DNA of 64,000 bases from Pseudomonas chlororaphis (GCF_000783395.1 NZ_JSFK01000026.1:1-64000), one strand, 5' to 3'; positions 26,634-37,060 are shown, counted from the first letter of the stretch. The notes: generated by a model not told the origin, from the sequence alone. Translations and numbers: made by a program.

Positions 26634-26649
26634 TGGCCGCATTCTTGCT
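26634..26649 (+). promoter_or_regulatory. Sigma-54 promoter of gcvH-gcvP-sdaA-gcvT
   Basis: TGGCCGCATTCTTGCT, with GG at 26635-26636 and GC at 26647-26648 separated by ten bases, the required -24/-12 spacing. It lies about 85 bases upstream of gcvH and downstream of the GcsR-type sites. Confidence 0.85.
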
Positions 26650-26733
26650 AATCAACCCCTCATAAATAAGGGCCTTCGCGCCCGACTATTCCACCGCGTC
26701 CACCAGACGAGTCTGGCCCCCTGAGGAGTTTCC

Positions 26734-27117
26734 ATGAGCGAGTTGCGTTTTACTGAAGATCACGAATGGCTGCGCACCGAAGCTGACGGCAGCGTTACTG
26801 TCGGCATCACCGCTTTCGCGCAGAACGCCCTGGGCGACGTGGTGTTCGTGCAACTGCCTGAGCTGCAGGCTTACGAAAAAGGCGCCGAAGCCGCCACCGT
26901 GGAATCGGTAAAAGCCGCCAGCGGCGTGTACATGCCCCTCGACGGCGAGGTACTGGAAGTCAACCCGGCGCTGGAAGATGCCCCGGAACTGGTCAACGAA
27001 GATCCGCTGGGCGAAGGCTGGTTCTTCCGCTTCCAGCCAAGCGACGCCGCCGCTGTCGGCAAACTGCTCGATCAGGACGCGTACGACCGTCTGATCAAAG
27101 CCCAAGCTGAAGCCTGA
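26734..27117 (+). CDS. gcvH: Glycine cleavage system H protein
   Basis: Lipoyl carrier that shuttles the aminomethyl group between the P, T and L proteins. The 127-residue protein has the lipoylation Lys at about residue 60 in ESVKAASG. GAGGAG lies upstream of the ATG at 26734. It is the first gene of the GcsR-controlled operon, 11 bases before gcvP. Confidence 0.96.
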   Translation: MSELRFTEDHEWLRTEADGSVTVGITAFAQNALGDVVFVQLPELQAYEKGAEAATVESVKAASGVYMPLDGEVLEVNPALEDAPELVNEDPLGEGWFFRFQPSDAAAVGKLLDQDAYDRLIKAQAEA

Positions 27118-27128
27118 GGAACACCGAC

Positions 27129-29981
27129 ATGACTCAAGTAAACCTTGGCACCGCCAACGAATTCATCGCCCGTCACATCGGCCCGCGCGCCGGTGACGAG
27201 CAAGCCATGCTCAACAGCCTCGGCTTCGATTCGCTCGAAGCCCTGAGCGCCAGCGTCATCCCGGAAAGCATCAAGGGCACCAGTGTGCTCGGCATGGACG
27301 ACGGCCTCAGCGAAGCCGATGCCCTGGCGATGATCAAAGGCATCGCCGGCAAGAATCAGCTGTTCAAGACCTACATCGGCCAGGGTTACTACAACTGCCA
27401 CACGCCGTCGCCGATCCTGCGCAACCTGCTGGAGAACCCGGCCTGGTACACCGCTTACACGCCGTACCAGCCAGAAATTTCCCAGGGCCGTCTCGAAGCG
27501 CTATTGAACTTCCAGACCATGATCAGCGACCTCACCGGTCTGCCGATCGCCAACGCTTCCTTGCTCGATGAAGCCACCGCTGCTGCCGAAGCCATGACCT
27601 TCTGCAAACGCCTGAGCAAGAACAAGGGCAGCCACCAATTCTTCGCCTCGATCCACAGCCACCCGCAAACCCTCGACGTGCTGCGCACCCGTGCCGAGCC
27701 GCTGGGCATTGACGTGGTCGTCGGCGACGAGCGTGAACTGACTGACGTGACGCCATTCTTCGGCGCACTGCTGCAATACCCGGCCAGCAACGGTGATGTC
27801 TTCGACTACCGCGAACTGACCGAACGCTTCCACACCGCCAACGCTTTGGTGGCCGTGGCCGCTGACCTGCTGGCTCTGACCTTGCTGACCGCGCCGGGCG
27901 AGTTCGGTGCTGACGTCGCCATCGGCTCCGCGCAACGCTTTGGCGTACCGCTGGGCTTCGGTGGCCCGCACGCGGCTTACTTCTCCACCAAAGATGCGTT
28001 CAAACGCGACATGCCGGGCCGTCTGGTCGGCGTTTCGGTTGACCGTTTCGGCAAGCCGGCGCTGCGTCTGGCGATGCAAACCCGCGAGCAACACATCCGC
28101 CGCGAGAAGGCCACGTCGAACATCTGCACCGCGCAAGTGCTGCTGGCCAACATCGCCAGCATGTACGCCGTCTACCACGGCCCGAAAGGCCTGACGCAGA
28201 TCGCCAACCGCGTACATCACCTGACCGCGATTCTGGCCAAGGGCCTGACCGCGCTGGGCGCTACCGTCGAACAAGCCAGCTTCTTCGACACCCTGACCGT
28301 CGCCGCCGGCGCAAACACCGCCGCACTGCACGACAAGGCGCACGCTGCGCAGATCAACCTGCGCGTGATCGACGCTCAGCGTCTGGGCCTGTCGGTCGAC
28401 GAAACCACCACCCAGACTGATATCGAAACTCTGTGGGGCCTGTTCGCCGACGGCAAAACCCTGCCGGATTTCGCTGCCCTCGCCGCGTCCGTGCAGAGCA
28501 CCATCCCAGCATCGCTGGTACGTCAGTCGCCGATCCTCAGCCACCCGGTGTTCAACCGTTATCACTCGGAAACCGAGCTGATGCGCTACCTGCGCAAACT
28601 GGCCGACAAGGACCTGGCACTGGATCGCACCATGATCCCGCTGGGCTCGTGCACCATGAAACTCAACGCCGCCAGCGAAATGATCCCGGTGACCTGGGCT
28701 GAATTCGGTGCCCTGCACCCGTTCGCCCCAGCCGCGCAAAGTGCCGGTTACCAGCAACTGACCGATGAACTGGAAGCGATGCTCTGCGCCGCCACCGGTT
28801 ACGACGCGATCTCGCTGCAACCGAACGCCGGTTCGCAAGGTGAATACGCAGGCCTGCTGGCGATCCGCGCCTATCACCAGAGCCGTGGCGATGAGCGCCG
28901 CGACATCTGCCTGATCCCGTCGTCCGCCCACGGCACCAACCCGGCTACCGCCAACATGGCTGGCATGCGCGTGGTCGTGACTGCGTGCGATGCGCGCGGC
29001 AACGTCGACATCGAAGACCTGCGCGCCAAAGCCATCGAGCACCGCGAACACCTCGCCGCGCTGATGATCACTTACCCGTCGACCCACGGCGTGTTCGAAG
29101 AAGGCATCCGCGAAATCTGCGGGATCATTCATGACAACGGCGGCCAGGTGTACATCGACGGCGCCAACATGAACGCAATGGTCGGCCTCTGCGCACCGGG
29201 CAAGTTCGGCGGCGACGTTTCGCACCTGAACCTGCACAAAACCTTCTGCATCCCCCACGGCGGTGGCGGCCCGGGCGTTGGCCCGATTGGCGTCAAGTCG
29301 CACCTGACCCCGTTCCTGCCGGGCCACGGCCAGATGGAACGCAAGGAAGGCGCGGTCTGCGCGGCACCGTTCGGCAGCGCAAGCATTCTGCCGATCACCT
29401 GGATGTACATTCGCATGATGGGCGGCGCCGGTTTGAAACGCGCTTCGCAACTGGCGATCCTCAATGCCAACTACATTTCCCGTCGCCTCGAAGAGCACTA
29501 CCCAGTCCTGTACACCGGCAGCAACGGTCTGGTGGCGCACGAGTGCATTCTCGATCTGCGTCCGTTGAAAGACAGCAGCGGCATCAGCGTTGATGACGTC
29601 GCCAAGCGCCTGATCGACTTCGGTTTCCACGCGCCGACCATGTCGTTCCCGGTTGCGGGCACGCTGATGATCGAGCCGACCGAAAGCGAATCCAAGGAAG
29701 AACTGGACCGCTTCTGCGACGCGATGATCCGCATCCGCGAAGAAATCCGCGCGGTGGAAAACGGCACGCTGGACAAGGACGACAACCCGCTGAAGAACGC
29801 TCCGCACACCGCGGCGGAACTGGTTGGCGAGTGGACCCACCCGTACAGCCGCGAGCAGGCCGTTTACCCGGTTGCGTCGTTGATTGAAGGTAAATACTGG
29901 CCGCCGGTCGGTCGCGTCGACAACGTCTTCGGCGATCGCAACCTGGTGTGCGCCTGCCCGTCGATCGAAAGCTACGCTTAA
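27129..29981 (+). CDS. gcvP: Glycine dehydrogenase (decarboxylating), P protein
   Basis: PLP enzyme that decarboxylates glycine and loads the aminomethyl group on GcvH. The 950 residues span both halves of the single-chain P protein, with the PLP Lys in LNLHKTFCIPHGGGGPG and the glycine-rich stretch GGPGVGPIGVK after it; GSCTMKLN and PNAGSQGEYAGL are other family motifs. It follows gcvH by 11 bases. A hairpin-like GGGCAGG/CCTGCC and a REP pair follow it, which may lower expression of the genes beyond. Confidence 0.97.
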   Translation: MTQVNLGTANEFIARHIGPRAGDEQAMLNSLGFDSLEALSASVIPESIKGTSVLGMDDGLSEADALAMIKGIAGKNQLFKTYIGQGYYNCHTPSPILRNLLENPAWYTAYTPYQPEISQGRLEALLNFQTMISDLTGLPIANASLLDEATAAAEAMTFCKRLSKNKGSHQFFASIHSHPQTLDVLRTRAEPLGIDVVVGDERELTDVTPFFGALLQYPASNGDVFDYRELTERFHTANALVAVAADLLALTLLTAPGEFGADVAIGSAQRFGVPLGFGGPHAAYFSTKDAFKRDMPGRLVGVSVDRFGKPALRLAMQTREQHIRREKATSNICTAQVLLANIASMYAVYHGPKGLTQIANRVHHLTAILAKGLTALGATVEQASFFDTLTVAAGANTAALHDKAHAAQINLRVIDAQRLGLSVDETTTQTDIETLWGLFADGKTLPDFAALAASVQSTIPASLVRQSPILSHPVFNRYHSETELMRYLRKLADKDLALDRTMIPLGSCTMKLNAASEMIPVTWAEFGALHPFAPAAQSAGYQQLTDELEAMLCAATGYDAISLQPNAGSQGEYAGLLAIRAYHQSRGDERRDICLIPSSAHGTNPATANMAGMRVVVTACDARGNVDIEDLRAKAIEHREHLAALMITYPSTHGVFEEGIREICGIIHDNGGQVYIDGANMNAMVGLCAPGKFGGDVSHLNLHKTFCIPHGGGGPGVGPIGVKSHLTPFLPGHGQMERKEGAVCAAPFGSASILPITWMYIRMMGGAGLKRASQLAILNANYISRRLEEHYPVLYTGSNGLVAHECILDLRPLKDSSGISVDDVAKRLIDFGFHAPTMSFPVAGTLMIEPTESESKEELDRFCDAMIRIREEIRAVENGTLDKDDNPLKNAPHTAAELVGEWTHPYSREQAVYPVASLIEGKYWPPVGRVDNVFGDRNLVCACPSIESYA

Positions 29982-30033
29982 TGGAATGAGGGGCAGGAAT
30001 ACCTGCCTCTTTCTCCAGAACACCACAAATCCC

Positions 30034-30123
30034 TGTGGGAGCTGGCTTGCCAGCGATGAGGGTGGATCAGCCTACATCTTTGTTGCCTGACCCACCGCCA
30101 TCGCTGGCAAGCCAGCTCCCACA
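30034..30123. repeat. Paired REP palindrome inside the gcv operon
   Basis: Inverted TGTGGGAGCTGGCTTGCCAG copies between gcvP and sdaA. Likely shapes the relative abundance of upstream and downstream message segments. Confidence 0.85.
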
Positions 30124-30184
30124 AGGAACGCATCAAGCCTGATATTTCCGCCAATTCCTATAACAAGAAACCGGAGAACCACTC

Positions 30185-31561
<1,377 letters not shown>

Positions 31562-31576
31562 TCACGAAACGTAACT

Positions 31577-31621
31577 AGCCCCCTCTCCCTCCGGGAGAGG
31601 GCTGGGGTGAGGGGCTTTTGA
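31577..31621. repeat. Single CTCTCCC-type palindrome
   Basis: CCCTCTCCCTCCGGGAGAGGG followed by the GGGTGAGGGG tail, between sdaA and gcvT. It is one arm of the composite island family without the internal module. Confidence 0.75.
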
Positions 31622-31670
31622 TCTTGATCTTGCCGCTTACCCCCCAACTCAAATTTTCAAGGAGCTACGC

Positions 31671-32795
31671 ATGTCCACCGAACAATTGTCGAAAACCCCG
31701 CTGCACGCTCTGCACATTGAACTCGGCGCCCGCATGGTGCCGTTCGCCGGCTACGACATGCCGGTGCAATACCCGCTCGGCGTAATGAAAGAACACCAGC
31801 ACACCCGTGAACACGCCGGGTTGTTCGACGTCTCGCACATGGGTCAGATCCGCCTGACTGGCGCCAATGCCGCCAAAGCCCTGGAAACCCTGGTGCCGGT
31901 GGACATCATCGACCTGCCGGTGGGCATGCAACGCTACGCGATGTTCACCAACGACAACGGCGGCATTCTCGATGACCTGATGGTCGCCAACCTCGGCAAC
32001 GACGAACTGTTCCTGGTGGTCAACGCCGCGTGCAAGGATCAGGATCTGGGCCATCTGCAAAAACACGTCGGCGATCAGTGCACCATTACGGCGCTGTTCG
32101 AAGAGCGCGCGCTGCTGGCGTTGCAAGGACCGGCGGCCGTTTCGGTGCTGGCGCGACTGGCGCCGGAAGTGGCGAAGATGACCTTCATGCAGTTCAATCG
32201 CGTGTCGTTGTTGGGCGTGGATTGCTTTGTCAGCCGTTCGGGCTACACCGGTGAAGACGGTTTCGAAATCTCCGTTCCGGCGGCCGATGCCGAAAAACTT
32301 GCGCGCGCCCTGCTCGCCGAACCGGAAGTCCAGGCCATTGGCCTCGGTGCCCGCGATTCGCTGCGCCTTGAAGCCGGCCTGTGCCTGTATGGCCACGACA
32401 TGAACACCGAGACCACGCCGATCGAAGCCAGCCTGCTCTGGGCGGTCTCCAAGCCACGTCGCGCTGATGGCGCGCGGGCCGGCGGTTTCCCGGGCGCGGA
32501 GAACGTTTTCGCCCAGCAACAGAACGGCGTCGCGCGCAAACGCGTCGGCCTGCTGCCGCAAGAACGTACGCCAGTGCGTGAAGGCGCAGAAATCGTCAAC
32601 GAAGCCGGCGAAATCATCGGCAGCGTGTGCAGCGGCGGCTTCGGCCCAACGCTGGGTGGGCCATTGGCAATGGGTTACCTCGATAGCGCCTATGTCGCCA
32701 TCGATACACCGGTTTGGGCCATCGTTCGTGGGAAAAAGGTGCAAATGCTTGTAAGCAAAATGCCATTTGTTCCACAACGCTACTATCGCGGCTGA
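31671..32795 (+). CDS. gcvT: Glycine cleavage system T protein (aminomethyltransferase)
   Basis: Transfers the methylene unit from the H protein to tetrahydrofolate and releases ammonia. The 374 residues include DMPVQYPLGVMKEHQHTREHAGLFDVSHMGQ at the start, SRSGYTGEDGFEIS in the folate-binding middle and the C-terminal barrel GSVCSGGFGPTLGGPLAMGY. AAGGAG precedes the ATG at 31671. It closes the gcvH-gcvP-sdaA-gcvT operon; the L protein gene is elsewhere. Confidence 0.96.
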   Translation: MSTEQLSKTPLHALHIELGARMVPFAGYDMPVQYPLGVMKEHQHTREHAGLFDVSHMGQIRLTGANAAKALETLVPVDIIDLPVGMQRYAMFTNDNGGILDDLMVANLGNDELFLVVNAACKDQDLGHLQKHVGDQCTITALFEERALLALQGPAAVSVLARLAPEVAKMTFMQFNRVSLLGVDCFVSRSGYTGEDGFEISVPAADAEKLARALLAEPEVQAIGLGARDSLRLEAGLCLYGHDMNTETTPIEASLLWAVSKPRRADGARAGGFPGAENVFAQQQNGVARKRVGLLPQERTPVREGAEIVNEAGEIIGSVCSGGFGPTLGGPLAMGYLDSAYVAIDTPVWAIVRGKKVQMLVSKMPFVPQRYYRG

Positions 32796-32816
32796 TTGAC
32801 TGTTTCTATAAGTAAC

Positions 32817-32856
32817 GCGATTGCGTTATGCGTGCACTAATGTGTAACGCAATCGC
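32817..32856. other. Perfect 12-bp inverted repeat after gcvT
   Basis: GCGATTGCGTTA and TAACGCAATCGC separated by 16 bases, without a T-run on either strand. Could be a 3' stabilising hairpin or an operator; see findings. Confidence 0.7.
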
Positions 32857-32972
32857 CACAAAAAAGTGCATTTTCTAACATCCGATTCGAATATGAACTT
32901 TGCTTATAACGTTCGAAAACAATTGAACAAGCGAATCGTCTAAGCCCGCACTAGTGAATGGATTAACTTGCT

Positions 32973-33013
32973 CAAGCTCAATAAAACCGGGGCTTCGCAG
33001 GGGCTTGTTTTTT
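32973..33013 (+). terminator. Candidate terminator between gcvT and csp
   Basis: CAAGCTC pairs with GGGCTTG (one G-T wobble), followed by six T at 33008-33013. The long loop makes it weaker than other terminators in the window. Confidence 0.5.
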
Positions 33014-33198
33014 CTCCCGTAGTTGGCGTAGAGTTTGTCCACTGTGTTTGCATGGGTCAGCTTGGAATCGTGACCTGGGCAGTAGCCTACAAGTTAGCTA
33101 CATCCCGTTCGACGTCTTCTTACTCTCCTGCAACCAGCTCCAGTACTCTTTCATGAGAAAGAGACTGTCATCAATTTTTGCGTCAAAGGAAATAAGAA

Positions 33199-33411
33199 AT
33201 GTCCACACGTCAGAGCGGTACCGTCAAGTGGTTTAACGACGAGAAAGGTTTTGGTTTTATCACTCCAGAAAGCGGTCCGGATCTGTTCGTGCATTTCCGC
33301 GCCATTCAGGGCAACGGCTTCAAAAGCCTGAAAGAAGGCCAGAAAGTGACCTTCGTTGCTGTGCAGGGCCAGAAAGGCATGCAGGCTGACGAAGTACAAG
33401 CAGAAGCCTGA
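33199..33411 (+). CDS. Cold-shock protein (CspA family)
   Basis: A 70-residue single cold-shock domain that binds single-stranded nucleic acid, with RNP1 KGFGFITP and RNP2 DLFVHFRAI. AAAGGAAATAAGAAATG gives a clear ribosome site and start. Members of this family act as RNA chaperones or antiterminators; whether this one is cold-induced cannot be told, but the long leader upstream is suggestive. A strong bidirectional terminator follows. Confidence 0.93.
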   Translation: MSTRQSGTVKWFNDEKGFGFITPESGPDLFVHFRAIQGNGFKSLKEGQKVTFVAVQGQKGMQADEVQAEA

Positions 33412-33426
33412 TTCTGTTACGAAAAA

Positions 33427-33456
33427 GCCCCTGATATTGATATCAGGGGCTTTTTT
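33427..33456. terminator. Bidirectional terminator after csp
   Basis: GCCCCTGATA, loop TTGA, TATCAGGGGC with six T after it and A-run before it, so it can stop transcripts from both sides. Confidence 0.9.
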
Positions 33457-33506
33457 GTGCGCGCGAATCCGTAAAATGGCGCTTCATTTTGCGTCCAGAG
33501 GCTGCC

Positions 33507-33995
33507 ATGTCGAAAAACCTGCTCACGCCCCAAGGGGATTTCCCTCCGGTAGGCCTTGGCCGTCGTCTGGCTGCAATGTTCTACGACTTTCTGCTGTGCA
33601 CCGCTCTCCTGATCGTCACCGGATTCGTTTACAAGTTGATCCAGGCAGCGATCATTGGCGAAGAGCGCCTGCGGGTGATGACCGATGCCGGGCAACTGGA
33701 CGGTGATCCGCTCTACTCGACGGTGCTGGTATTGGTGCTGTTCGGGTTCTTTGCCAAGTTCTGGACCCATGGCGGGCAGACACTGGGCATGCAGGTGTGG
33801 GGCATTCGCGTGCAGAACGCCAATGGCACGGCAATCAGCCTGTGGCAGGCGCTGTTGCGCTTCATGGTGTCGATTGCATCGTGGCTGTGCGTAGGGCTGG
33901 GTTTCTTCTGGTCGCTGTACGACAAGCAGAAGCGCACGTGGCATGACATCTATTCCGATACCCGCCTCGTCCGGGTCCCGAAGAAGACCAAATAA
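33507..33995 (+). CDS. RDD-family membrane protein
   Basis: 162 residues with an RDD domain: GLGRRLAAMFYDFLLC in the first membrane helix, a second helix near VLVLVLFGFFAKFW, and TLGMQVWGIRVQN plus the closing WHDIYSDTRLVRVP typical of the family. I take the ATG at 33507, since GAGGCTGCC lies just upstream; an ATG 18 bases earlier is possible. RDD proteins are poorly understood (transport or osmotic roles have been suggested). It stands alone between csp and nadA. Confidence 0.8.
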   Translation: MSKNLLTPQGDFPPVGLGRRLAAMFYDFLLCTALLIVTGFVYKLIQAAIIGEERLRVMTDAGQLDGDPLYSTVLVLVLFGFFAKFWTHGGQTLGMQVWGIRVQNANGTAISLWQALLRFMVSIASWLCVGLGFFWSLYDKQKRTWHDIYSDTRLVRVPKKTK

Positions 33996-34016
33996 TTTCC
34001 AGACGCCAAAAACTAC

Positions 34017-34105
34017 TGTGGGAGCGAGCCTGCTCGCGAGGCGGCGTATCAGTCGATTTCAATGGTGACTGATACACCGCTTTCGCGAGCAGGCTCGCTC
34101 CCACA
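34017..34105. repeat. Paired REP palindrome, GAGCGAGCCTGCTCGC type
   Basis: Inverted TGTGGGAGCGAGCCTGCTCG copies between the convergent ends of the RDD gene and nadA, a typical 3'-to-3' location. Confidence 0.85.
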
Positions 34106-34128
34106 GGTTTTGTGGCGCTTTTCAGAAT

Positions 34129-35187
34129 TCAGGCGTTACCGGCCAGCTTCATCCGTGCGGCCTGGGTGAAATCCAGCATCCGCTTGAGCGGCCGAATAGC
34201 CTGCGGAATCAACGCCGGATCGACAAAGATCTCGTTCGTGCCTTCCTTCAAGCTCTTCAGCGTGCGCTCAAGGGTATTCATGGCCATCCACGGGCAGTGT
34301 GCGCAACTGCGGCACGCGGCGCCGTTACCGGCGGTTGGCGCTTCGATGAAGACCTTGTCCGGGCACAACTGCTGCATCTTGTAGAAGATGCCACGGTCGG
34401 TGGCGACGATCAGGGTTTTGTTCGGCAGAGACTGCGCAGCCGCGATCAGCTGGCTGGTGGAACCGACGGCGTCCGCCAGCTCGATCACCGACGTTGGCGA
34501 TTCCGGGTGTACCAGAATCGCAGCGTCCGGATAGAGCGCCTTCATGTCCTCGAGCTGCTTGGACTTGAACTCTTCGTGAACGATGCAGGCACCATCCCAG
34601 AGCAGCATGTCGGCGCCAGTCTTGCGCTGAATGTAGGTGCCGAGGTGCTTGTCCGGGCCCCAAATGATCGTCTCGCCGTTGTCCATCAGGCTTTCGACGA
34701 TTTCCAGTGCGCAACTCGACGTCACTACCCAATCAGCCCGAGCCTTCACAGCAGCTGAAGTGTTGGCGTAAACCACCACCGTACGCTCCGGGTGCTGATC
34801 GCAGAACGCCGAGAACTCGTCGACCGGGCAACCCAGGTCCAGCGAGCAAGTCGCTTCCAGCGTCGGCATCAACACGCGTTTTTCCGGATTGAGAATCTTC
34901 GCCGTCTCGCCCATGAACTTCACGCCGGCCACCACCACGGTCTTCGCCGGGTGCGCGTTGCCGAAGCGGGCCATTTCCAGGGAGTCAGAGACACAGCCAC
35001 CGGTTTCTTCGGCCAGAGCCTGAATCACCGGATCGCAATAAAAGTGGGCCACCAGCACCGCGTCCTGAGCCTTCAGCTCGGCGGCAATGGCGGAACGGTA
35101 ATAAGCCTCTTCCTCGGCGGTCAGCGGTTTGGGCTGTTTGGCATCGAGGTGGGCTTGAACCAGAAGGCGTTCGGAAATCTGCGTCAT
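34129..35187 (-). CDS. nadA: Quinolinate synthase NadA
   Basis: Condenses iminoaspartate with dihydroxyacetone phosphate to quinolinate in NAD synthesis, using a [4Fe-4S] cluster. The 352 residues carry the three triplicated NadA folds and Cys residues in EATCSLDLGCPVDEF, TSSCALEIVE and GAACRSCAHCPWMAMN. The ATG at 35187 gives the usual length; a longer open frame upstream has no family support. Read convergently with the RDD gene; the nadB partner is not here. Confidence 0.94.
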   Translation of the reverse strand: MTQISERLLVQAHLDAKQPKPLTAEEEAYYRSAIAAELKAQDAVLVAHFYCDPVIQALAEETGGCVSDSLEMARFGNAHPAKTVVVAGVKFMGETAKILNPEKRVLMPTLEATCSLDLGCPVDEFSAFCDQHPERTVVVYANTSAAVKARADWVVTSSCALEIVESLMDNGETIIWGPDKHLGTYIQRKTGADMLLWDGACIVHEEFKSKQLEDMKALYPDAAILVHPESPTSVIELADAVGSTSQLIAAAQSLPNKTLIVATDRGIFYKMQQLCPDKVFIEAPTAGNGAACRSCAHCPWMAMNTLERTLKSLKEGTNEIFVDPALIPQAIRPLKRMLDFTQAARMKLAGNA

Positions 35188-35397
35188 GTTCGCAAGACCT
35201 GCAGGCGCGTTCGCGCGAAAGTCGAGTATACACCCGGCTCCGGACCGCTTGAGGGTACCGCCGGGAGAGTGAGTATTATCAGGCACGGACAACATTGAAG
35301 CTGCGCAAGGCTACAGAATATCCCGTTGATACAAAAGATGATTCTGACCTGCGTCAGCGCTGCGGGTATTGAAATAACGCGGAGCGAAATTGCAGGC

Positions 35398-35446
35398 AAA
35401 AAAAAACCCGGAAATCCTCACTTTCGTGGGCCTTCCGGATTTTCTA
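35398..35446 (-). terminator. Terminator after tRNA-Lys
   Basis: On the minus strand CCGGAAGG..CCAC-GAAA-GTG..GG..TTTCCGG is followed by a run of T. It ends the tRNA transcript. Confidence 0.8.
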
Positions 35447-35458
35447 AACCGCCAAATA

Positions 35459-35534
35459 TGGTGGGTCGTGTGGGATTCGAACCTACGACCAATTGGTTAA
35501 AAGCCAACTGCTCTACCAACTGAGCTAACGACCC
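35459..35534 (-). tRNA. tRNA-Lys (UUU)
   Basis: A 76-base tRNA with CCA encoded. The acceptor arm is GGGTCGT / ACGACCC, the D arm holds GCTCAGTTGGTAGAGC, the anticodon loop is CTTTTAA (anticodon TTT) and the T arm contains GTTCGAATCC. It is downstream of queE-queC, whose product queuosine is not used on this tRNA. I see no attachment-site duplication or integrase beside it. Confidence 0.97.
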
Positions 35535-35596
35535 GCTGTGTGGTGGCGCGTATAATACTGATTTTTAAGGACTATTCAACACCTTTTTGAAAATAA

Positions 35597-36289
35597 TCAA
35601 AAATAAGGTGTTGGATCGTCCACACCAGCGGCCGCAAAGCCTTCTGCGCGTAGGCGGCAGCTGTCGCATTTACCGCACGCGCGGCCGTCATCGTCGGCCT
35701 GATAGCAGGACACGGTGAGGCCATAATCAACGCCGAGCTTCACGCCCGCCTGAACAATCTGCGCCTTGCTCAGGTTCTGCAGGGGCGCCTGAATGCGGAA
35801 ACCGTTGCCTTCAACGCCAGCCTTGGTCGCCAGATTAGCCATGCGCTCGAACGACTCGATGAACTCCGGACGGCAATCCGGGTAACCGGAATAGTCCACG
35901 GCGTTGACACCAATAAAGATGTCACGTGCACCGAGCACTTCTGCCCAGCCCAACGCCAGCGACAGGAACACCGTGTTACGCGCCGGTACATACGTCACCG
36001 GAATGCCTTCGCCCAGCTCTTCAGGGATGTCGATGCTGGTGTCAGTCAGGGCTGAGCCGCCCATGCCATTCAGATTGAGACCGATCACCTTGTGTTCAAC
36101 CACACCCAGGTCGCGGGCGACGCGGGCAGCGGCGTGCAGTTCAGCGTGAGAGCGCTGACCGTAATCGAAGCTCATGGTGTAGCAGCGGTAGCCTTCGGCG
36201 CGAGCCATGGCCACGACGGTGGCCGAATCGAGGCCGCCGGACAGCAGGATGACCGCACGTTTTTCGGTGGTGTTCAGTTGTTCGGTCAT
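35597..36289 (-). CDS. queC: 7-cyano-7-deazaguanine synthase QueC
   Basis: Converts 7-carboxy-7-deazaguanine to preQ0 in queuosine synthesis. The 230 residues have the PP-loop LLSGGLDSATVVAMA and zinc-binding Cys in ACGKCDSCRLR near the C-terminus. The ATG at 36289 follows the queE stop by one base, so the two enzymes are made together; longer frames upstream overlap queE and are not credible. Confidence 0.95.
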   Translation of the reverse strand: MTEQLNTTEKRAVILLSGGLDSATVVAMARAEGYRCYTMSFDYGQRSHAELHAAARVARDLGVVEHKVIGLNLNGMGGSALTDTSIDIPEELGEGIPVTYVPARNTVFLSLALGWAEVLGARDIFIGVNAVDYSGYPDCRPEFIESFERMANLATKAGVEGNGFRIQAPLQNLSKAQIVQAGVKLGVDYGLTVSCYQADDDGRACGKCDSCRLRAEGFAAAGVDDPTPYF

Positions 36290-36290
36290 C

Positions 36291-36938
36291 TCAGCGCCCC
36301 GGCTCGTCGTTCCACAGATATTTATGCAACTGCAATTGCAAGCGCACCGGCAGGTTGTCCGCCACCACCCAGTCCGCCAGATCGCGAGCATTGAGATCAT
36401 GATGGCTTGGGGAAAACAGCACTTCGCCGGCACGTCGATCGAGACCGTACTGAATCAGTTTGGAGACGGCCCAGTCATAGTCGTCGCGCGAGCAGATGAC
36501 AAACTTCACCTGATCGTTGGGCGTCAGCAGTTCGATGTTCTCGTAACGGTTACGATGGGCTTCTTTCGAATCCGGCGTCTTCAGGTCGACAACGCGACTG
36601 ACGCGCGGATCGACAGCCGAGACGTCGAGGGCGCCGCTGGTTTCCAGCGAGACCTCATAACCGGCGTCACACAACTGCTTGAGCAAAGGAATGGCATTCG
36701 GCTGCGCCAGCGGTTCACCACCGGTGACACAGACGTAGCGCGGACGAAATCCGGCCACTTGCTCGAGGATGTCGTCGAGGGTACGCACGGTACCGCCACT
36801 GAAGGCATAGGCGCTGTCGCAGTATTGGCAACGCAATGGGCAACCGGTCAGGCGCACAAAAACCGTGGGCAGCCCGGCAGTCCGCGTTTCCCCCTGCAAA
36901 GAGTAGAAAACTTCGGTGATTCTCAATGTGTCTTGCAT
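36291..36938 (-). CDS. queE: 7-carboxy-7-deazaguanine synthase QueE
   Basis: A radical-SAM enzyme that forms the deazapurine ring of queuosine precursors. The 215 residues contain the cluster motif CPLRCQYC (CX3CX2C), preceded by FYSLQGETRTAGLPTVFVRL, and a glycine-rich SAM segment VCVTGGEPLAQ. I take the ATG at 36938; an upstream GTG three codons away is possible. It is first of the queE-queC pair, after a terminator that separates it from cpoB. Confidence 0.94.
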   Translation of the reverse strand: MQDTLRITEVFYSLQGETRTAGLPTVFVRLTGCPLRCQYCDSAYAFSGGTVRTLDDILEQVAGFRPRYVCVTGGEPLAQPNAIPLLKQLCDAGYEVSLETSGALDVSAVDPRVSRVVDLKTPDSKEAHRNRYENIELLTPNDQVKFVICSRDDYDWAVSKLIQYGLDRRAGEVLFSPSHHDLNARDLADWVVADNLPVRLQLQLHKYLWNDEPGR

Positions 36939-37060
36939 AGTCGCCACGGGCGTAACAGCTAAACAGGCTGTCCGCCTCCGTCAGGCACTTCAGGCAATCC
37001 CGCCAACGCGCGGACCACAAGAAGCATGTTTCAGAAAAAGGGCGTGAATTCTAACGAAAA

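Larger units (their letters stand above)
32796..33198 (+). other. Intergenic region and long leader of the cold-shock gene
   Basis: 403 bases without a credible gene. It holds a perfect 12-bp inverted repeat (GCGATTGCGTTA / TAACGCAATCGC, 32817-32856), a terminator-like hairpin at 32973-33013, and beyond it about 185 bases that would form a long cold-shock-type 5' leader before the csp start. Confidence 0.6.

Noticed and set aside
27501..30026. An 841-codon open frame antisense to gcvP
   Set aside because: Shadow of gcvP with no ribosome site, no domain and biased composition.
35459..35534. tRNA-Lys as an integration site for a mobile island
   Set aside because: No integrase, no repeated tRNA 3' end and ordinary core genes on both sides.
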